From: an uncultured Ruminococcus sp.
GTDB lineage: Bacteria; Bacillota; Clostridia; Oscillospirales; Acutalibacteraceae
Reading direction: 5' to 3'
Length of the DNA: 64,000 bases
Assembly (NCBI GenBank): GCA_902794395.1
Contig: CADBHB010000005.1
Coordinates: 154,723-218,722, forward strand
Part shown: positions 34,097 through 43,442 of the stretch, in pieces
Layout: every line of letters starts with the position of its first letter
How positions within the stretch are numbered: position 1 is the first letter of the stretch
Notes under the pieces: model-generated
What the model was told of the DNA's origin: nothing
The model's input: the letters and a program-made list of their open reading frames with translations, nothing else
Database searches by the model: none
Program-made: the position numbers and the translations under genes

Positions 34097-34642
34097 TCAC
34101 CGCGCCCCGACCACGGAGATCTTCTCATAGCTGACCTTGTAGTGGGAGAAAACGGCGTCGTCTATCACCAGCACGGCGGTGTCGTTTAGCTGTTCCTCGG
34201 GCACGATGACCGTAACGCCCTCGTCGCTTATACAGCAGAGGCAGTCGGAAAAGCCCTTTGCCTTGATGATGCTCTCTATGCTCTGCTGCACGGTGAAGCT
34301 GCGCAGTATCTTCTCCACGTTTTTCTGCGCCTCGCTTTTGTCCTCCTCGCGCGCGCTCTCAAGATCGAACACCTTCTGAGCCTCGTCAAGCACCGCGTCC
34401 TGGGTGTTCTGCCGCTTGACGCGCTCCGAGGCAAAAAAGCTCTCCTGCGCGGGAGTAAGCGCCGAACCGGACGAGGGCTGGTCGGCTGTTGCAGTGACCG
34501 CCGCGTTGACCAGCGACGCCGCGCCCAGCTCCTTTACCGTGCTCTGCTTGCCGCCGAGCTGCCAGTTGACATAGACCGCCGCGCCCAGCGCGAGTATAAG
34601 CGCCGAGGCAACGATGTGCTTTTTCTCGAATTTCATAGTCAT
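34097..34642 (-). CDS. spoIIIAH: Stage III sporulation protein AH (SpoIIIAH)
   Basis: The 181-residue protein has a short basic start and one membrane span (FEKKHIVASALILALGAAVYVNWQLG), then a Ser/Ala-rich linker and a YscJ/FliF-like domain with AKGFSDCLCCISDEGVTVIVPEE. In Bacillus it sits in the outer forespore membrane facing forespore SpoIIQ, forming the 'feeding tube'. Two ATGs (34642 and 34636) are near the AAAGGCGG site; I use the first. It is the last gene of the spoIIIA operon. Confidence 0.9.
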   Translation of the reverse strand: MTMKFEKKHIVASALILALGAAVYVNWQLGGKQSTVKELGAASLVNAAVTATADQPSSGSALTPAQESFFASERVKRQNTQDAVLDEAQKVFDLESAREEDKSEAQKNVEKILRSFTVQQSIESIIKAKGFSDCLCCISDEGVTVIVPEEQLNDTAVLVIDDAVFSHYKVSYEKISVVGAR

Positions 34643-34649
34643 ACCGCCT

Positions 34650-35072
34650 TTATTCTGTAAGTTTTTCAATGCATATCTTTGCCGATGAGATGCCCAGCGC
34701 CTTTGTGAGCGCCTCGCTGACGCGGGCGACGACCACGGGGTCCTCTCCTCCCTCGCACAGCACCAGCACTCCGCGCGCCCGCGCCTCCTTTTCCTCGCCG
34801 CCGAAGGGCGAGGCGTCGCCGCCGTCCTCCAGCGTCACGAACACCCGCGCCTTGCCTGCGCCCTCCATGCACTCCACCGCGCGCCGCAGCTTTTCCTCAA
34901 GCGCCCTGTCGTCGCTTACCGAGGACTTTGCCGAAGCGCCCGAGGTCTTAACCGGCGAAAAGCTGTTTGACAGCAGTATCAGCGCCGCGCCGACCGCGCC
35001 CGCTATGATTATAAGCCTACGCAGGCGGTCGCGCTCCAAAAGGTTTTTAAAGAACTTTGCTTTTTCTTTCAT
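34650..35072 (-). CDS. spoIIIAG: Stage III sporulation protein AG (SpoIIIAG)
   Basis: The 140-residue protein has one membrane span (LIIIAGAVGAALILLSNSF, about residues 20-38) and a C-terminal ring-building motif domain with EEKLRRAVECMEGAGKARVFVTLEDG. This is typical of SpoIIIAG, which assembles a large ring in the mother-cell membrane around the forespore. It is shorter than the roughly 230-residue Bacillus protein, as in many Clostridia. The start overlaps the spoIIIAF stop by four bases (ATGA). Confidence 0.92.
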   Translation of the reverse strand: MKEKAKFFKNLLERDRLRRLIIIAGAVGAALILLSNSFSPVKTSGASAKSSVSDDRALEEKLRRAVECMEGAGKARVFVTLEDGGDASPFGGEEKEARARGVLVLCEGGEDPVVVARVSEALTKALGISSAKICIEKLTE

Positions 35073-35548
35073 TCGCTTTCCCTCACGATCTGCGGCTCCA
35101 CCGCGAAATGTGTCTGAGTAAGCCGTACCAGCTCCTTTTCCTCCTCAGGGGTGATGTCGCCTACCGTCAGGGTGACGTCCGCGATGATAACGCGGTTTTC
35201 GCCCTGTATCGCCAAGGTGACGGCGGCGTTTTTCACCGTGTGCCCGTTTTGCGCCAGTATATCGCGCAGCGTCTGCTCCAAGCCCGCCTTTGTGCGCTCC
35301 AGCACCGCCCGCTGCGCCTGCTCCCGCTGTGCGGCGCTGTCTACGGTAGCGCTCTGAACGGCGGCTATATCTGCGGAGATGCCTTGCACGGCGCGCCCGA
35401 GCGGCAGCAGCATACTGCACAGCACAAAGGCGCCCAGCACCAGCCTCAGGAGAGTCTGCGTGCCGCCGTCCGTCACGAACCGCGAGAGCAGCGTGACCGC
35501 CAGAGCAGCGGCGCAGACGGTGACCGCGACCGCGTAAAGCCCGCTCAT
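35069..35548 (-). CDS. spoIIIAF: Stage III sporulation protein AF (SpoIIIAF)
   Basis: The start is the ATG at 35548, overlapping the spoIIIAE stop by four bases; the longer frame upstream runs inside spoIIIAE. The 159-residue protein has two hydrophobic spans (about residues 3-22 and 31-50), then an extracytoplasmic domain with KAGLEQTLRDILAQNGHTVKNAAVTL, as in SpoIIIAF. It is part of the channel complex of the engulfed forespore. Confidence 0.88.
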   Translation of the reverse strand: MSGLYAVAVTVCAAALAVTLLSRFVTDGGTQTLLRLVLGAFVLCSMLLPLGRAVQGISADIAAVQSATVDSAAQREQAQRAVLERTKAGLEQTLRDILAQNGHTVKNAAVTLAIQGENRVIIADVTLTVGDITPEEEKELVRLTQTHFAVEPQIVRESE

Positions 35549-36657
35549 ACGCCCTCGCCCCTGATGGTGAACGCCGCCGCGGTGGAGATGATGAACACCG
35601 ACATCACGCACAGCAGCACCGCCAACAGGGTGGAAAACACCGCCGCCAGCGCCTCAAGCAGCCTTGCACAGCCGTCCACGCCCATCACCTCGGCAGCCGC
35701 CTTGCCCACGAACAGGCAGAGCGACCAGGCTACGCACTGTATCACCGACGGCAAAAACGTGAGCGCGATGGCGAGGATGACGAATATACCCAAGCCCGAT
35801 TTGAGCAGGTGAAGGCTGCTTTGCACAGATTGATAAGCCTCGCCCAGCGCGCCGCCCACCACGGGCACGCAGGAGCTGAGCGCGAACCGCGCCGTGCGCG
35901 CGGCGACCGTATCGACAGCTCCCGAAGCCATGCCGCGGATAGCCAGCACCGCCGTGAACACCGACATCACGAACGCCAGCAGCCATTTGCTTACCTTTTG
36001 CAGCATGGCGGTGAAACCCTGCAGCCGTGCCTCGGGCGCTATGCCCGAGGTAACGCTCAGCCCCAGGAACATGTTCATCAGCGGCAAAATAAGGTCGGCT
36101 GACACCCTTGCCACCATCTGACCCACGGCTATCATCGCGCTCTGGTAGGAATAAGCCGAAAAGCCCTGACCTGAGGTCGCCATCATAACCGCCGCTATGG
36201 GTACGTAAGCGAGATACAGGTTGGCGGCGTTGGTTATTACCCCGCCCGCCGAGCCGATGAAGCCGAGCGCCGGAGCCGCCACAGCCGCGCTGACCGCCAG
36301 CGCCGCCGCAGTGTGCACGGTGGAGCGTATGTCCGTTGAAAGCCCGCTTTGATAAGCGGAGAGCATGGCGCAGAGTATAAGCGCCGCCAGCACGGTCATC
36401 AAGCCCGCCAGCGGAGCGCGCAGACTGTCGCCCGCCATCCTCGACAGCGTCGCCGCCGCCTTTTCAAAGCTTAGTCCGGACAGTGAAGCCGCGTCTGCCG
36501 CGTCCACGCCCAGCTCCCTCAGCCGCCCGACCGTCTCGGAGGATAGGCTGTTGTACACCCCCGAATAGTCGAAGGTAAGCTCCTCGGCGGAAGCGGTGAG
36601 GATAGAAATATTCGATAACAGAATAATAACGATTATAATTCCCGTAAACTTTTTCAT
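35545..36657 (-). CDS. spoIIIAE: Stage III sporulation protein AE (SpoIIIAE)
   Basis: The 370-residue polytopic membrane protein has a signal-like N-terminus, an extracytoplasmic segment and about seven hydrophobic segments. The conserved SCVPVVGGALGEAYQSV motif (about residues 268-284) is characteristic of SpoIIIAE. It is a membrane component of the SpoIIIA-SpoIIQ complex. The start overlaps the spoIIIAD stop by four bases. Confidence 0.93.
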   Translation of the reverse strand: MKKFTGIIIVIILLSNISILTASAEELTFDYSGVYNSLSSETVGRLRELGVDAADAASLSGLSFEKAAATLSRMAGDSLRAPLAGLMTVLAALILCAMLSAYQSGLSTDIRSTVHTAAALAVSAAVAAPALGFIGSAGGVITNAANLYLAYVPIAAVMMATSGQGFSAYSYQSAMIAVGQMVARVSADLILPLMNMFLGLSVTSGIAPEARLQGFTAMLQKVSKWLLAFVMSVFTAVLAIRGMASGAVDTVAARTARFALSSCVPVVGGALGEAYQSVQSSLHLLKSGLGIFVILAIALTFLPSVIQCVAWSLCLFVGKAAAEVMGVDGCARLLEALAAVFSTLLAVLLCVMSVFIISTAAAFTIRGEGV

Positions 36658-37046
36658 CTTGAATTCATGATAGACAGAACCGTATTGAAAATATCGACGT
36701 ACAGCGGCAGCGCCGTGACCGTAGCCATCAGCTTGCCCGCCAGAGTGACATTTGACGCCAGCGCGGCGCTTCCCGAGTCGCGGCAGGTGTTCGCGGCAAA
36801 CTCGGTAAGCAGGCAGATGCCTATGACCTTGAGCAGAACAGTCAGATAGCTGCTGTTTAGCCCTGCGGCGGACACCACGCTTTGCACCGCGGCTATGACC
36901 GCCGAGGCGCCCTGCATTACGCCGAGCAGCATACCTGCGGCGCAGGCTACAGTAAGCAGCAGCGCTATCTCGCCGTTTTTGGAGCGGACGGTGAGCGCCA
37001 GCACAGCCGTGACAACGGCAAACGCCGCCATAGACACCGCGCTCAT
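36654..37046 (-). CDS. spoIIIAD: Stage III sporulation protein AD (SpoIIIAD)
   Basis: The 130-residue small membrane protein begins MSAVSMAAFAVVTAVLAL at the ATG at 37046, which shares one base with the spoIIIAC stop. It has about four hydrophobic segments and the conserved SSYLTVLLKVIGICLLTEFAANTCRDSG stretch (about residues 62-89). A longer reading into spoIIIAC is not credible. Confidence 0.92.
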   Translation of the reverse strand: MSAVSMAAFAVVTAVLALTVRSKNGEIALLLTVACAAGMLLGVMQGASAVIAAVQSVVSAAGLNSSYLTVLLKVIGICLLTEFAANTCRDSGSAALASNVTLAGKLMATVTALPLYVDIFNTVLSIMNSR

Positions 37047-37240
37047 CAAAAGCCGAACAGCCGCTTTATCGTGGCGAAAAGGGCGCTTATCTGGGTGACG
37101 ATCAGGGTCAGCACCACTATAAGCCCTGCCAGCGAGGTCAGCATAGCCTGCTCCTCGCGTCCGCTGCGGATCAAAAGCTGGCACAGCACCGCAACTATTA
37201 TACCGACAGCCGCGATTTTAAAAATCAGTTCTACGTCCAT
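37046..37240 (-). CDS. spoIIIAC: Stage III sporulation protein AC (SpoIIIAC)
   Basis: The 64-residue protein has two membrane helices with the sequence pattern IFKIAAVGIIVAVLCQLLIRSGREEQAML, typical of SpoIIIAC. It is one base out of overlap with spoIIIAD, and ten bases lie between it and spoIIIAB. Confidence 0.93.
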   Translation of the reverse strand: MDVELIFKIAAVGIIVAVLCQLLIRSGREEQAMLTSLAGLIVVLTLIVTQISALFATIKRLFGF

Positions 37241-37249
37241 TTTTACCTC

Positions 37250-37732
37250 TTATATCATCATTAACGCCGCGGACATCCCTGCAAACAGCCCCAGCGTCCT
37301 GTATAGCTTCGCCTTGCTTTGCAGCTCCTCCTCGGCAGCGGCAAGCTGCTTGCAAAACAGCGTTTTGTACAGCGCCAGATGCGCAAGCTGCCCCTCGGCG
37401 TCGGTTTTGCCCAGCCCCGCGCCCAGCTCGCCGAGCAGCAAGGCGTCCTCGCGCTTAAGACAAAAGCGGCGGGAAAGCGGCGCGGTGTATTTTTCCCACA
37501 CCTGTTCAAAGGGTGAGGAGGAGTCGGCAGGCAGGGCGAATAATTCCTGTGAAGAATTAACCAGTGTAAAAATGTCATCGCATCGCCAGCGCAGATTGGT
37601 TTCCAGCGCAGTCAAAAACGCTATGAAGTCCCGCAAAAAACGCTTGCGCAGGCGCAGGCGGCGCACAAGGGCACAGCCTGCCGCCAAGCCCGCCAGCGAA
37701 AGCAGCAACGCGCCCGCAAGCTTAAGCGGCAC
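37250..37732 (-). CDS. spoIIIAB: Stage III sporulation protein AB (SpoIIIAB)
   Basis: The 160-residue protein has an N-terminal hydrophobic span (KLAGALLLSLAGLAAGCALV), a helical middle domain with LRDFIAFLTALETNLRW and LGELGAGLGKTDAEGQLAHLALYK, and a C-terminal span. These match SpoIIIAB (GspF-like). Two GTG codons can start it; the one at 37732 is about 9 bases after AGGGCGG and is preferred over the one at 37741. Both overlap the end of spoIIIAA. Confidence 0.88.
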   Translation of the reverse strand: MPLKLAGALLLSLAGLAAGCALVRRLRLRKRFLRDFIAFLTALETNLRWRCDDIFTLVNSSQELFALPADSSSPFEQVWEKYTAPLSRRFCLKREDALLLGELGAGLGKTDAEGQLAHLALYKTLFCKQLAAAEEELQSKAKLYRTLGLFAGMSAALMMI

Positions 37733-38660
37733 GGCTCTCACCCGCCCTGACGACTGTGGCTATCTGTCCGGCGCGCTCCCTTCCCTTCAGGAAAACCAAA
37801 GTGGAAAACGCGCCCGTCGCAAGCACCTGCCTCAGCGCCGCCCTGCCGTACAGCTCGCGCTCGTCGGCGGCGTGGGCGGTGGCGATGAGCCTGACTCCGC
37901 TGTTGACGCACTGCGCAACCGCCGCGGCGTCCTCCTCTCCGCCTATCTCGTCGCAGAGGATAGTCGCGGGCGCCATAGCGCGCAGCGCCTGTTCCATGGC
38001 AGCCGCCTTGGGATAGCCGTCAAACACGTCGCAGAGCCCCACGTCGTTTTGAGGCTCGCCGCGGCAGCAAGCCGCCAGCTCTCCCCTTTCGTCTATAAGC
38101 GATACGTTTTGCCCGTCGCTTTGTGAAAGCAGCCGCGCAAGGTCGCGCAGCACCGTGGTCTTGCCCGAGCAGGGCGGACCGCAGAGCAGCATGCCGCCGT
38201 TATCCACGGCGCGAAACACCGCCTCGGCACAGCCGCGGTGTTCGCGGGCGATGCGCAGGTTTACTGAGCTGATGTCGCGCACGTTAGTCACACGCCCGTC
38301 CGACGCCACGGCGGTGCCGCAGATGCCCGCGCGGTGACCGCCCCGCAGGGTGATATAGCCATGCGCTATCTCACGCCGGTGCGCGTATACCGAATAGTCG
38401 CACAGACGGGCGAACACCTCGTCAAGCTGACTTCGGCTGACAGTCAGCAGGTCGCCGCAGGGCAAGTCCGTCAGGCTGCCGCCGCGCGTAAGATACCAGG
38501 TCTTTCCCCGGCATACCACCGCCGCCGGACGGTTGACGCGCAGACGTATCTCCTGCGCGGTTTTTTCTAATTTTGAAAAATAAGGCTCTATCGCCCGATA
38601 GAGCGCCGCCCCGAGGCAGCCTGCCGCCTGTGCCAGTCGGCTGTTGTCAGTTCCGTTCAT
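37722..38660 (-). CDS. spoIIIAA: Stage III sporulation protein AA (SpoIIIAA), ATPase
   Basis: The 312-residue secretion-type ATPase has the Walker A loop LLCGPPCSGKTTVLRDLARLLS (about residues 157-178), Walker B-type ILCDEIGGEEDA (about 234-245) and ATAHA. It also has the N-terminal VNRPAAVVCRGKTWYL domain with GYITLRGGHRAGICG. It powers the mother-cell-to-forespore channel. It is the first gene of the eight-gene spoIIIA operon, with GGAGGA seven bases before the ATG and a sigma-E-like promoter upstream. Confidence 0.95.
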   Translation of the reverse strand: MNGTDNSRLAQAAGCLGAALYRAIEPYFSKLEKTAQEIRLRVNRPAAVVCRGKTWYLTRGGSLTDLPCGDLLTVSRSQLDEVFARLCDYSVYAHRREIAHGYITLRGGHRAGICGTAVASDGRVTNVRDISSVNLRIAREHRGCAEAVFRAVDNGGMLLCGPPCSGKTTVLRDLARLLSQSDGQNVSLIDERGELAACCRGEPQNDVGLCDVFDGYPKAAAMEQALRAMAPATILCDEIGGEEDAAAVAQCVNSGVRLIATAHAADERELYGRAALRQVLATGAFSTLVFLKGRERAGQIATVVRAGESRAA

Positions 38661-38687
38661 TTACATTCCTCCGTTTTGCTATGTTCA

Positions 38688-38695
38688 ATTGTATG
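38688..38695 (-). promoter_or_regulatory. Putative sigma-E -10 element of the spoIIIA operon
   Basis: CATACAAT on the minus strand matches the sigma-E -10 consensus and lies 28 bases upstream of the spoIIIAA start. The -35 match is weak. In Bacillus this operon is sigma-E-dependent. Confidence 0.5.
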
Positions 38696-38752
38696 CGGGA
38701 TGAAAGGGGTTTAGAACAGAAGAATATTAAGAATAAAATCTTTTGAAATCTA

Positions 38753-38781
38753 TTGACAGTCACATGAACCTGTGTTATAAT
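38753..38781 (+). promoter_or_regulatory. Promoter of the ABC transporter operon
   Basis: Perfect TTGACA (38753-38758) and TATAAT (38776-38781) boxes, 17 bases apart. Confidence 0.75.
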
Positions 38782-38806
38782 CTAGTAAACTTTAGGAGGT
38801 GGTTTT

Positions 38807-39682
38807 ATGAAAGCGATACAGACCATTGAACTCACCAAGCGATACGGCAGGCACCGCGGCATTGAAAAGGTCAGCCTTGCGGTGGATGAGGGCGATTTTT
38901 TCGGCTTCATCGGGCCAAACGGCGCCGGCAAAAGCACCACCATCCGCACCCTGCTGGGGCTTATCTCCCCCACGGGCGGCAGCGCCGAGATCTTCGGCAA
39001 AAGCATTGTCGGGGACAACACCGAGATACTCGCCGAGGTGGGCTATCTTCCCTCGGAAGCGGTATTCTACAGCGGGATGAAGGTAAGGGACATACTCTCC
39101 TTTGCCGCCAAGGCGCGCCGCAAAAACTGCGCCGCCGAGGCAGCGCGGCTGTGTGAGCGGCTGGAGCTTGACCCTAACCGAAAGATAAACGAGCTGTCGC
39201 TGGGCAACCGCAAAAAGGTGGGCATAGTGCTGGCTATGCAGCATGACCCGCGGCTTTATATCATGGATGAACCCACGGGCGGGCTTGACCCGCTGATGCA
39301 GCAGGAGTTTTTCTCGCTGCTCAGGGAACGCAACGCTAAGGGCGCCACAGTGTTCCTCTCCTCGCACATCCTCTCTGATGTGACGCGCTACTGCCGCCAC
39401 GCGGCGGTGATACGCGAGGGCGCGATACTGGTGAGCGACAGCGTGGAAAAGCTTGCCCACACCGGCGTAAAGCGCGTGAGCCTGCGCGGCGTCGGCGCGC
39501 TTTCGCAAATACCCGGGGCAACGGAGCTGCGCTTTGAAAACAACAACGCCTCCTTTTTGTACCGCGGCGACCAGACGGAGCTTATACGGGCGCTCAGCGG
39601 AACAAGCTTTGAGGACATCACCATAGCCGACCCCGACTTTGAGGAGATATTCCTCCACTACTACAGCAGGGAGGGAAAATAA
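38807..39682 (+). CDS. ABC transporter ATP-binding protein (ABC-2 type exporter)
   Basis: The 291-residue ATPase has Walker A GPNGAGKSTT (about residues 38-47), signature LSLGNRKK (about 131-138, an LSGGQ variant) and Walker B YIMDEPTGGLD (about 152-162), followed by SSHILSDV. It has a C-terminal accessory domain of about 80 residues, as in the DrrA/BcrA-type family. It follows the GGAGGT ribosome site. It pairs with the permease one base downstream. Substrate unknown; antibiotic, peptide or lipid export are typical for the family. Confidence 0.93.
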   Translation: MKAIQTIELTKRYGRHRGIEKVSLAVDEGDFFGFIGPNGAGKSTTIRTLLGLISPTGGSAEIFGKSIVGDNTEILAEVGYLPSEAVFYSGMKVRDILSFAAKARRKNCAAEAARLCERLELDPNRKINELSLGNRKKVGIVLAMQHDPRLYIMDEPTGGLDPLMQQEFFSLLRERNAKGATVFLSSHILSDVTRYCRHAAVIREGAILVSDSVEKLAHTGVKRVSLRGVGALSQIPGATELRFENNNASFLYRGDQTELIRALSGTSFEDITIADPDFEEIFLHYYSREGK

Positions 39683-39683
39683 G

Positions 39684-40472
39684 ATGACTGTTTTCTTTCA
39701 CGAGCTGAAACGCGGCAGGATGTCGCTGCTGATATGGACAGCGGCCATAGCCTTTATGATCTCAGTTACCATACTTATCTATCCGCAGATGAAGCCGCAG
39801 ATGCAGCAGATGGATGAAATGGTGAGCAACATGGGCAGCTTTTCCGCCGCCTTCGGCATGGATAAAATGGGTATGTCCCGCTTCATCGACTACTTCTCGC
39901 TGGAATGTGGGAACACTTTGGGCATAGGCGGCGCTATGTTCGCCGCGCTGATGGGCGTCACCGCGCTGGCAAAGGAGGAAAGGGAGCATACCGCCGAGTT
40001 TCTCTGCACCCTTCCCCTGTCGCGTTCCCGGATAGTACTGGGCAAGCTGCTGGCCGTAGCGGCGCAGATAGTGATACTCAACCTCGCGGTAGCGGGCTGC
40101 GCGGTAGGCTGCGCCGCAGCTATCGGCGAAAGCGTGGAGGCAGGCATAATGATACCGCTGCTGCTCTCATTCCTGCTGCTTGAGCTTGAGACAGCCGCGC
40201 TTTGCTTCGGCGTCTCGGCGTTTCTGCGCGGCAACGGGCTGGGCATAGGACTGGGGCTGGCGCTGGGTTTGTATTTCATAAATCTTATTTCAAACATCAC
40301 CGAGGATGCCAAGTCTCTAAAATACATCACGCCCTTCGCCTACACCGACGGCGCCTACATCATTGAACACCGCTCCCTGCAGTGGGAATACCTCGCCGTG
40401 GGCGCGGCGCTGACCGCCGCCGCGATAGCCGCAGCCTTTTTGAAGTACCGCAAAAAGGATCTGGCAGGCTGA
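39684..40472 (+). CDS. ABC-2 type transporter permease
   Basis: The start is the ATG at 39684, just after GGGAAAATAAG; a longer frame overlapping the ATPase gene is not needed. The 262-residue protein has six hydrophobic segments. The N-terminal FFHELKRGRMSLLIWTAAIAF and the KEEREHTAEFLCTLPLSRSRIVLGKLLA coupling region are typical of ABC-2 permeases. It forms the membrane half of the exporter with the preceding ATPase. Confidence 0.9.
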   Translation: MTVFFHELKRGRMSLLIWTAAIAFMISVTILIYPQMKPQMQQMDEMVSNMGSFSAAFGMDKMGMSRFIDYFSLECGNTLGIGGAMFAALMGVTALAKEEREHTAEFLCTLPLSRSRIVLGKLLAVAAQIVILNLAVAGCAVGCAAAIGESVEAGIMIPLLLSFLLLELETAALCFGVSAFLRGNGLGIGLGLALGLYFINLISNITEDAKSLKYITPFAYTDGAYIIEHRSLQWEYLAVGAALTAAAIAAAFLKYRKKDLAG

Positions 40473-40484
40473 CAAAAACACAAA

Positions 40485-40523
40485 AGCGTCTCTGCTCGTG
40501 CTGAGCAGAGACGCTGTTTTTTT
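40485..40523. terminator. Bidirectional terminator between the ABC permease and ligA
   Basis: GCGTCTCTGCTC (40486-40497) pairs with GAGCAGAGACGC (40503-40514), with a T run on the plus strand and TTTTGTGTTTTT on the minus strand. It separates the convergent permease and ligA genes. Confidence 0.85.
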
Positions 40524-40528
40524 CGGGG

Positions 40529-42532
<2,004 letters not shown>

Positions 42533-43108
42533 TTACCTCGCCACTGCCGAGGTGCCTTTTTCGCGCAGATAGGTGGATTCCAGATCGGCGAGATGCAGCT
42601 TGACCGCAAGCGGATAGTCGTTGTACGCCTGGCTTATTGTGTTGCTGTTTTTGTCGCCGAACTCGCCCATATGCCAGCGGATAGCCATAGCCTCGTCAAG
42701 CTTTAGCCGCATTTTGCGCTCTATCAAAAAGACGGACTTTTCGCCGTGACCGTAGGGGAATTTGTCCTCGATGGCGTAGTAGGGCACCTTTTCCCACTGA
42801 CCCGTCTGCTCGTTTTTGACGTTTCGGCTGCTCACCTTATAAAACTGCGCCTTGCACAGGTCGTGCAGCAGCGCGCAGATGGCGAAGCTCTCGATGTTGT
42901 CCTGCTCCTCGTCGTAGTAGCGCTCCATCATGGTGTTGAACACGCTGACGGAATGTATTACCAGACCGTGCTCGCAGGAGCAGTGGTAGCGGGTGCTGGC
43001 GGGAGCGTCAAAAAAGTCGGTGCGCTCTATCCACTCAAGCAGCTCCTCGGCGCCCCTGCGGGTGATGTATTTATTATATATTTCCAAAAATTCCTCTTTC
43101 GCGGTCAT
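42533..43108 (-). CDS. HD-domain protein
   Basis: The 191-residue protein contains the HD metal-site motifs: CEHGLVIHSVSVFNTM, ALLHDLCKAQFYK (HD at about residues 88-89), YGHGEKSVFLIE and AIRWHMGEFGD. These are metal-dependent phosphohydrolases of varied substrate; close relatives are annotated only as HD-domain hydrolases. The ribosome site is AGGAGGGG. It sits 24 bases before ligA, with which it is probably co-transcribed, behind a promoter whose transcript begins in a MITE-like element. Confidence 0.8.
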   Translation of the reverse strand: MTAKEEFLEIYNKYITRRGAEELLEWIERTDFFDAPASTRYHCSCEHGLVIHSVSVFNTMMERYYDEEQDNIESFAICALLHDLCKAQFYKVSSRNVKNEQTGQWEKVPYYAIEDKFPYGHGEKSVFLIERKMRLKLDEAMAIRWHMGEFGDKNSNTISQAYNDYPLAVKLHLADLESTYLREKGTSAVAR

Positions 43109-43146
43109 AGCTTAAGCCCCTCCTTTGTGTTTGGTTTGCGTTTGTA

Positions 43147-43273
43147 ATACTATTTTCTGATAAAACGCTTTAAAACAGATGTCAGCAAGCACCGCGAGCG
43201 ACGACGAGACGACAACGCAGCTATGCGGAATTTAACGCGACAGATGTTAAAGGATTTTATTAGAAGATAGTAT
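43147..43273. mobile_element. MITE-like element, about 127 bp, in the HD gene leader
   Basis: Ends are near-perfect inverted repeats: ATACTATTTTCTGATAAAA at the left and, in reverse complement, ATACTATCTTCTAATAAAA at the right. These resemble the terminal repeats of the elements at 49.0 and 55.5 kb. There is inner symmetry around ACAGATGT and a GTTGTCGTC stretch like that in the 55.5 kb copy. No coding capacity. Confidence 0.65.
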
Positions 43274-43277
43274 AAAT

Positions 43278-43306
43278 ATTATACCCGAATATCGCCGCAT
43301 CGTCAA
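43278..43306 (-). promoter_or_regulatory. Promoter of the HD-domain gene and ligA
   Basis: TTGACG (43301-43306) and TATAAT (43278-43283) on the minus strand, 17 bases apart. The start site would be at about 43271, inside the end of the MITE-like element. Confidence 0.65.
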
Positions 43307-43393
43307 CCATATCATATGCCGCGAAGCGCGGATAAATAACGGGACGGCTAGAGCTTTTCGACCGCCCCGCAGCGCCGCACACCTTGCGCAGCC

Positions 43394-43432
43394 CAAAACA
43401 AACGAAGGGACACTCAAACAGAGTGCCCCCTT
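43394..43432 (-). terminator. Terminator after ispH-rpsA
   Basis: On the minus strand AAGGGGGCACTC pairs with GAGTGTCCCTT (43421-43432 and 43405-43415), followed by CGTTTGTTTT. It lies 10 bases past the ispH-rpsA stop. The rest of the gap (43274-43393) holds the HD promoter and nothing else that I recognise. Confidence 0.75.
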
Positions 43433-43442
43433 GATGTACAAA

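Noticed and set aside
38753-38781. Operator in the ABC transporter promoter spacer (CACATGAACCTGTG)
   Set aside because: Only four base pairs of each arm match; this is too weak to claim a binding site.
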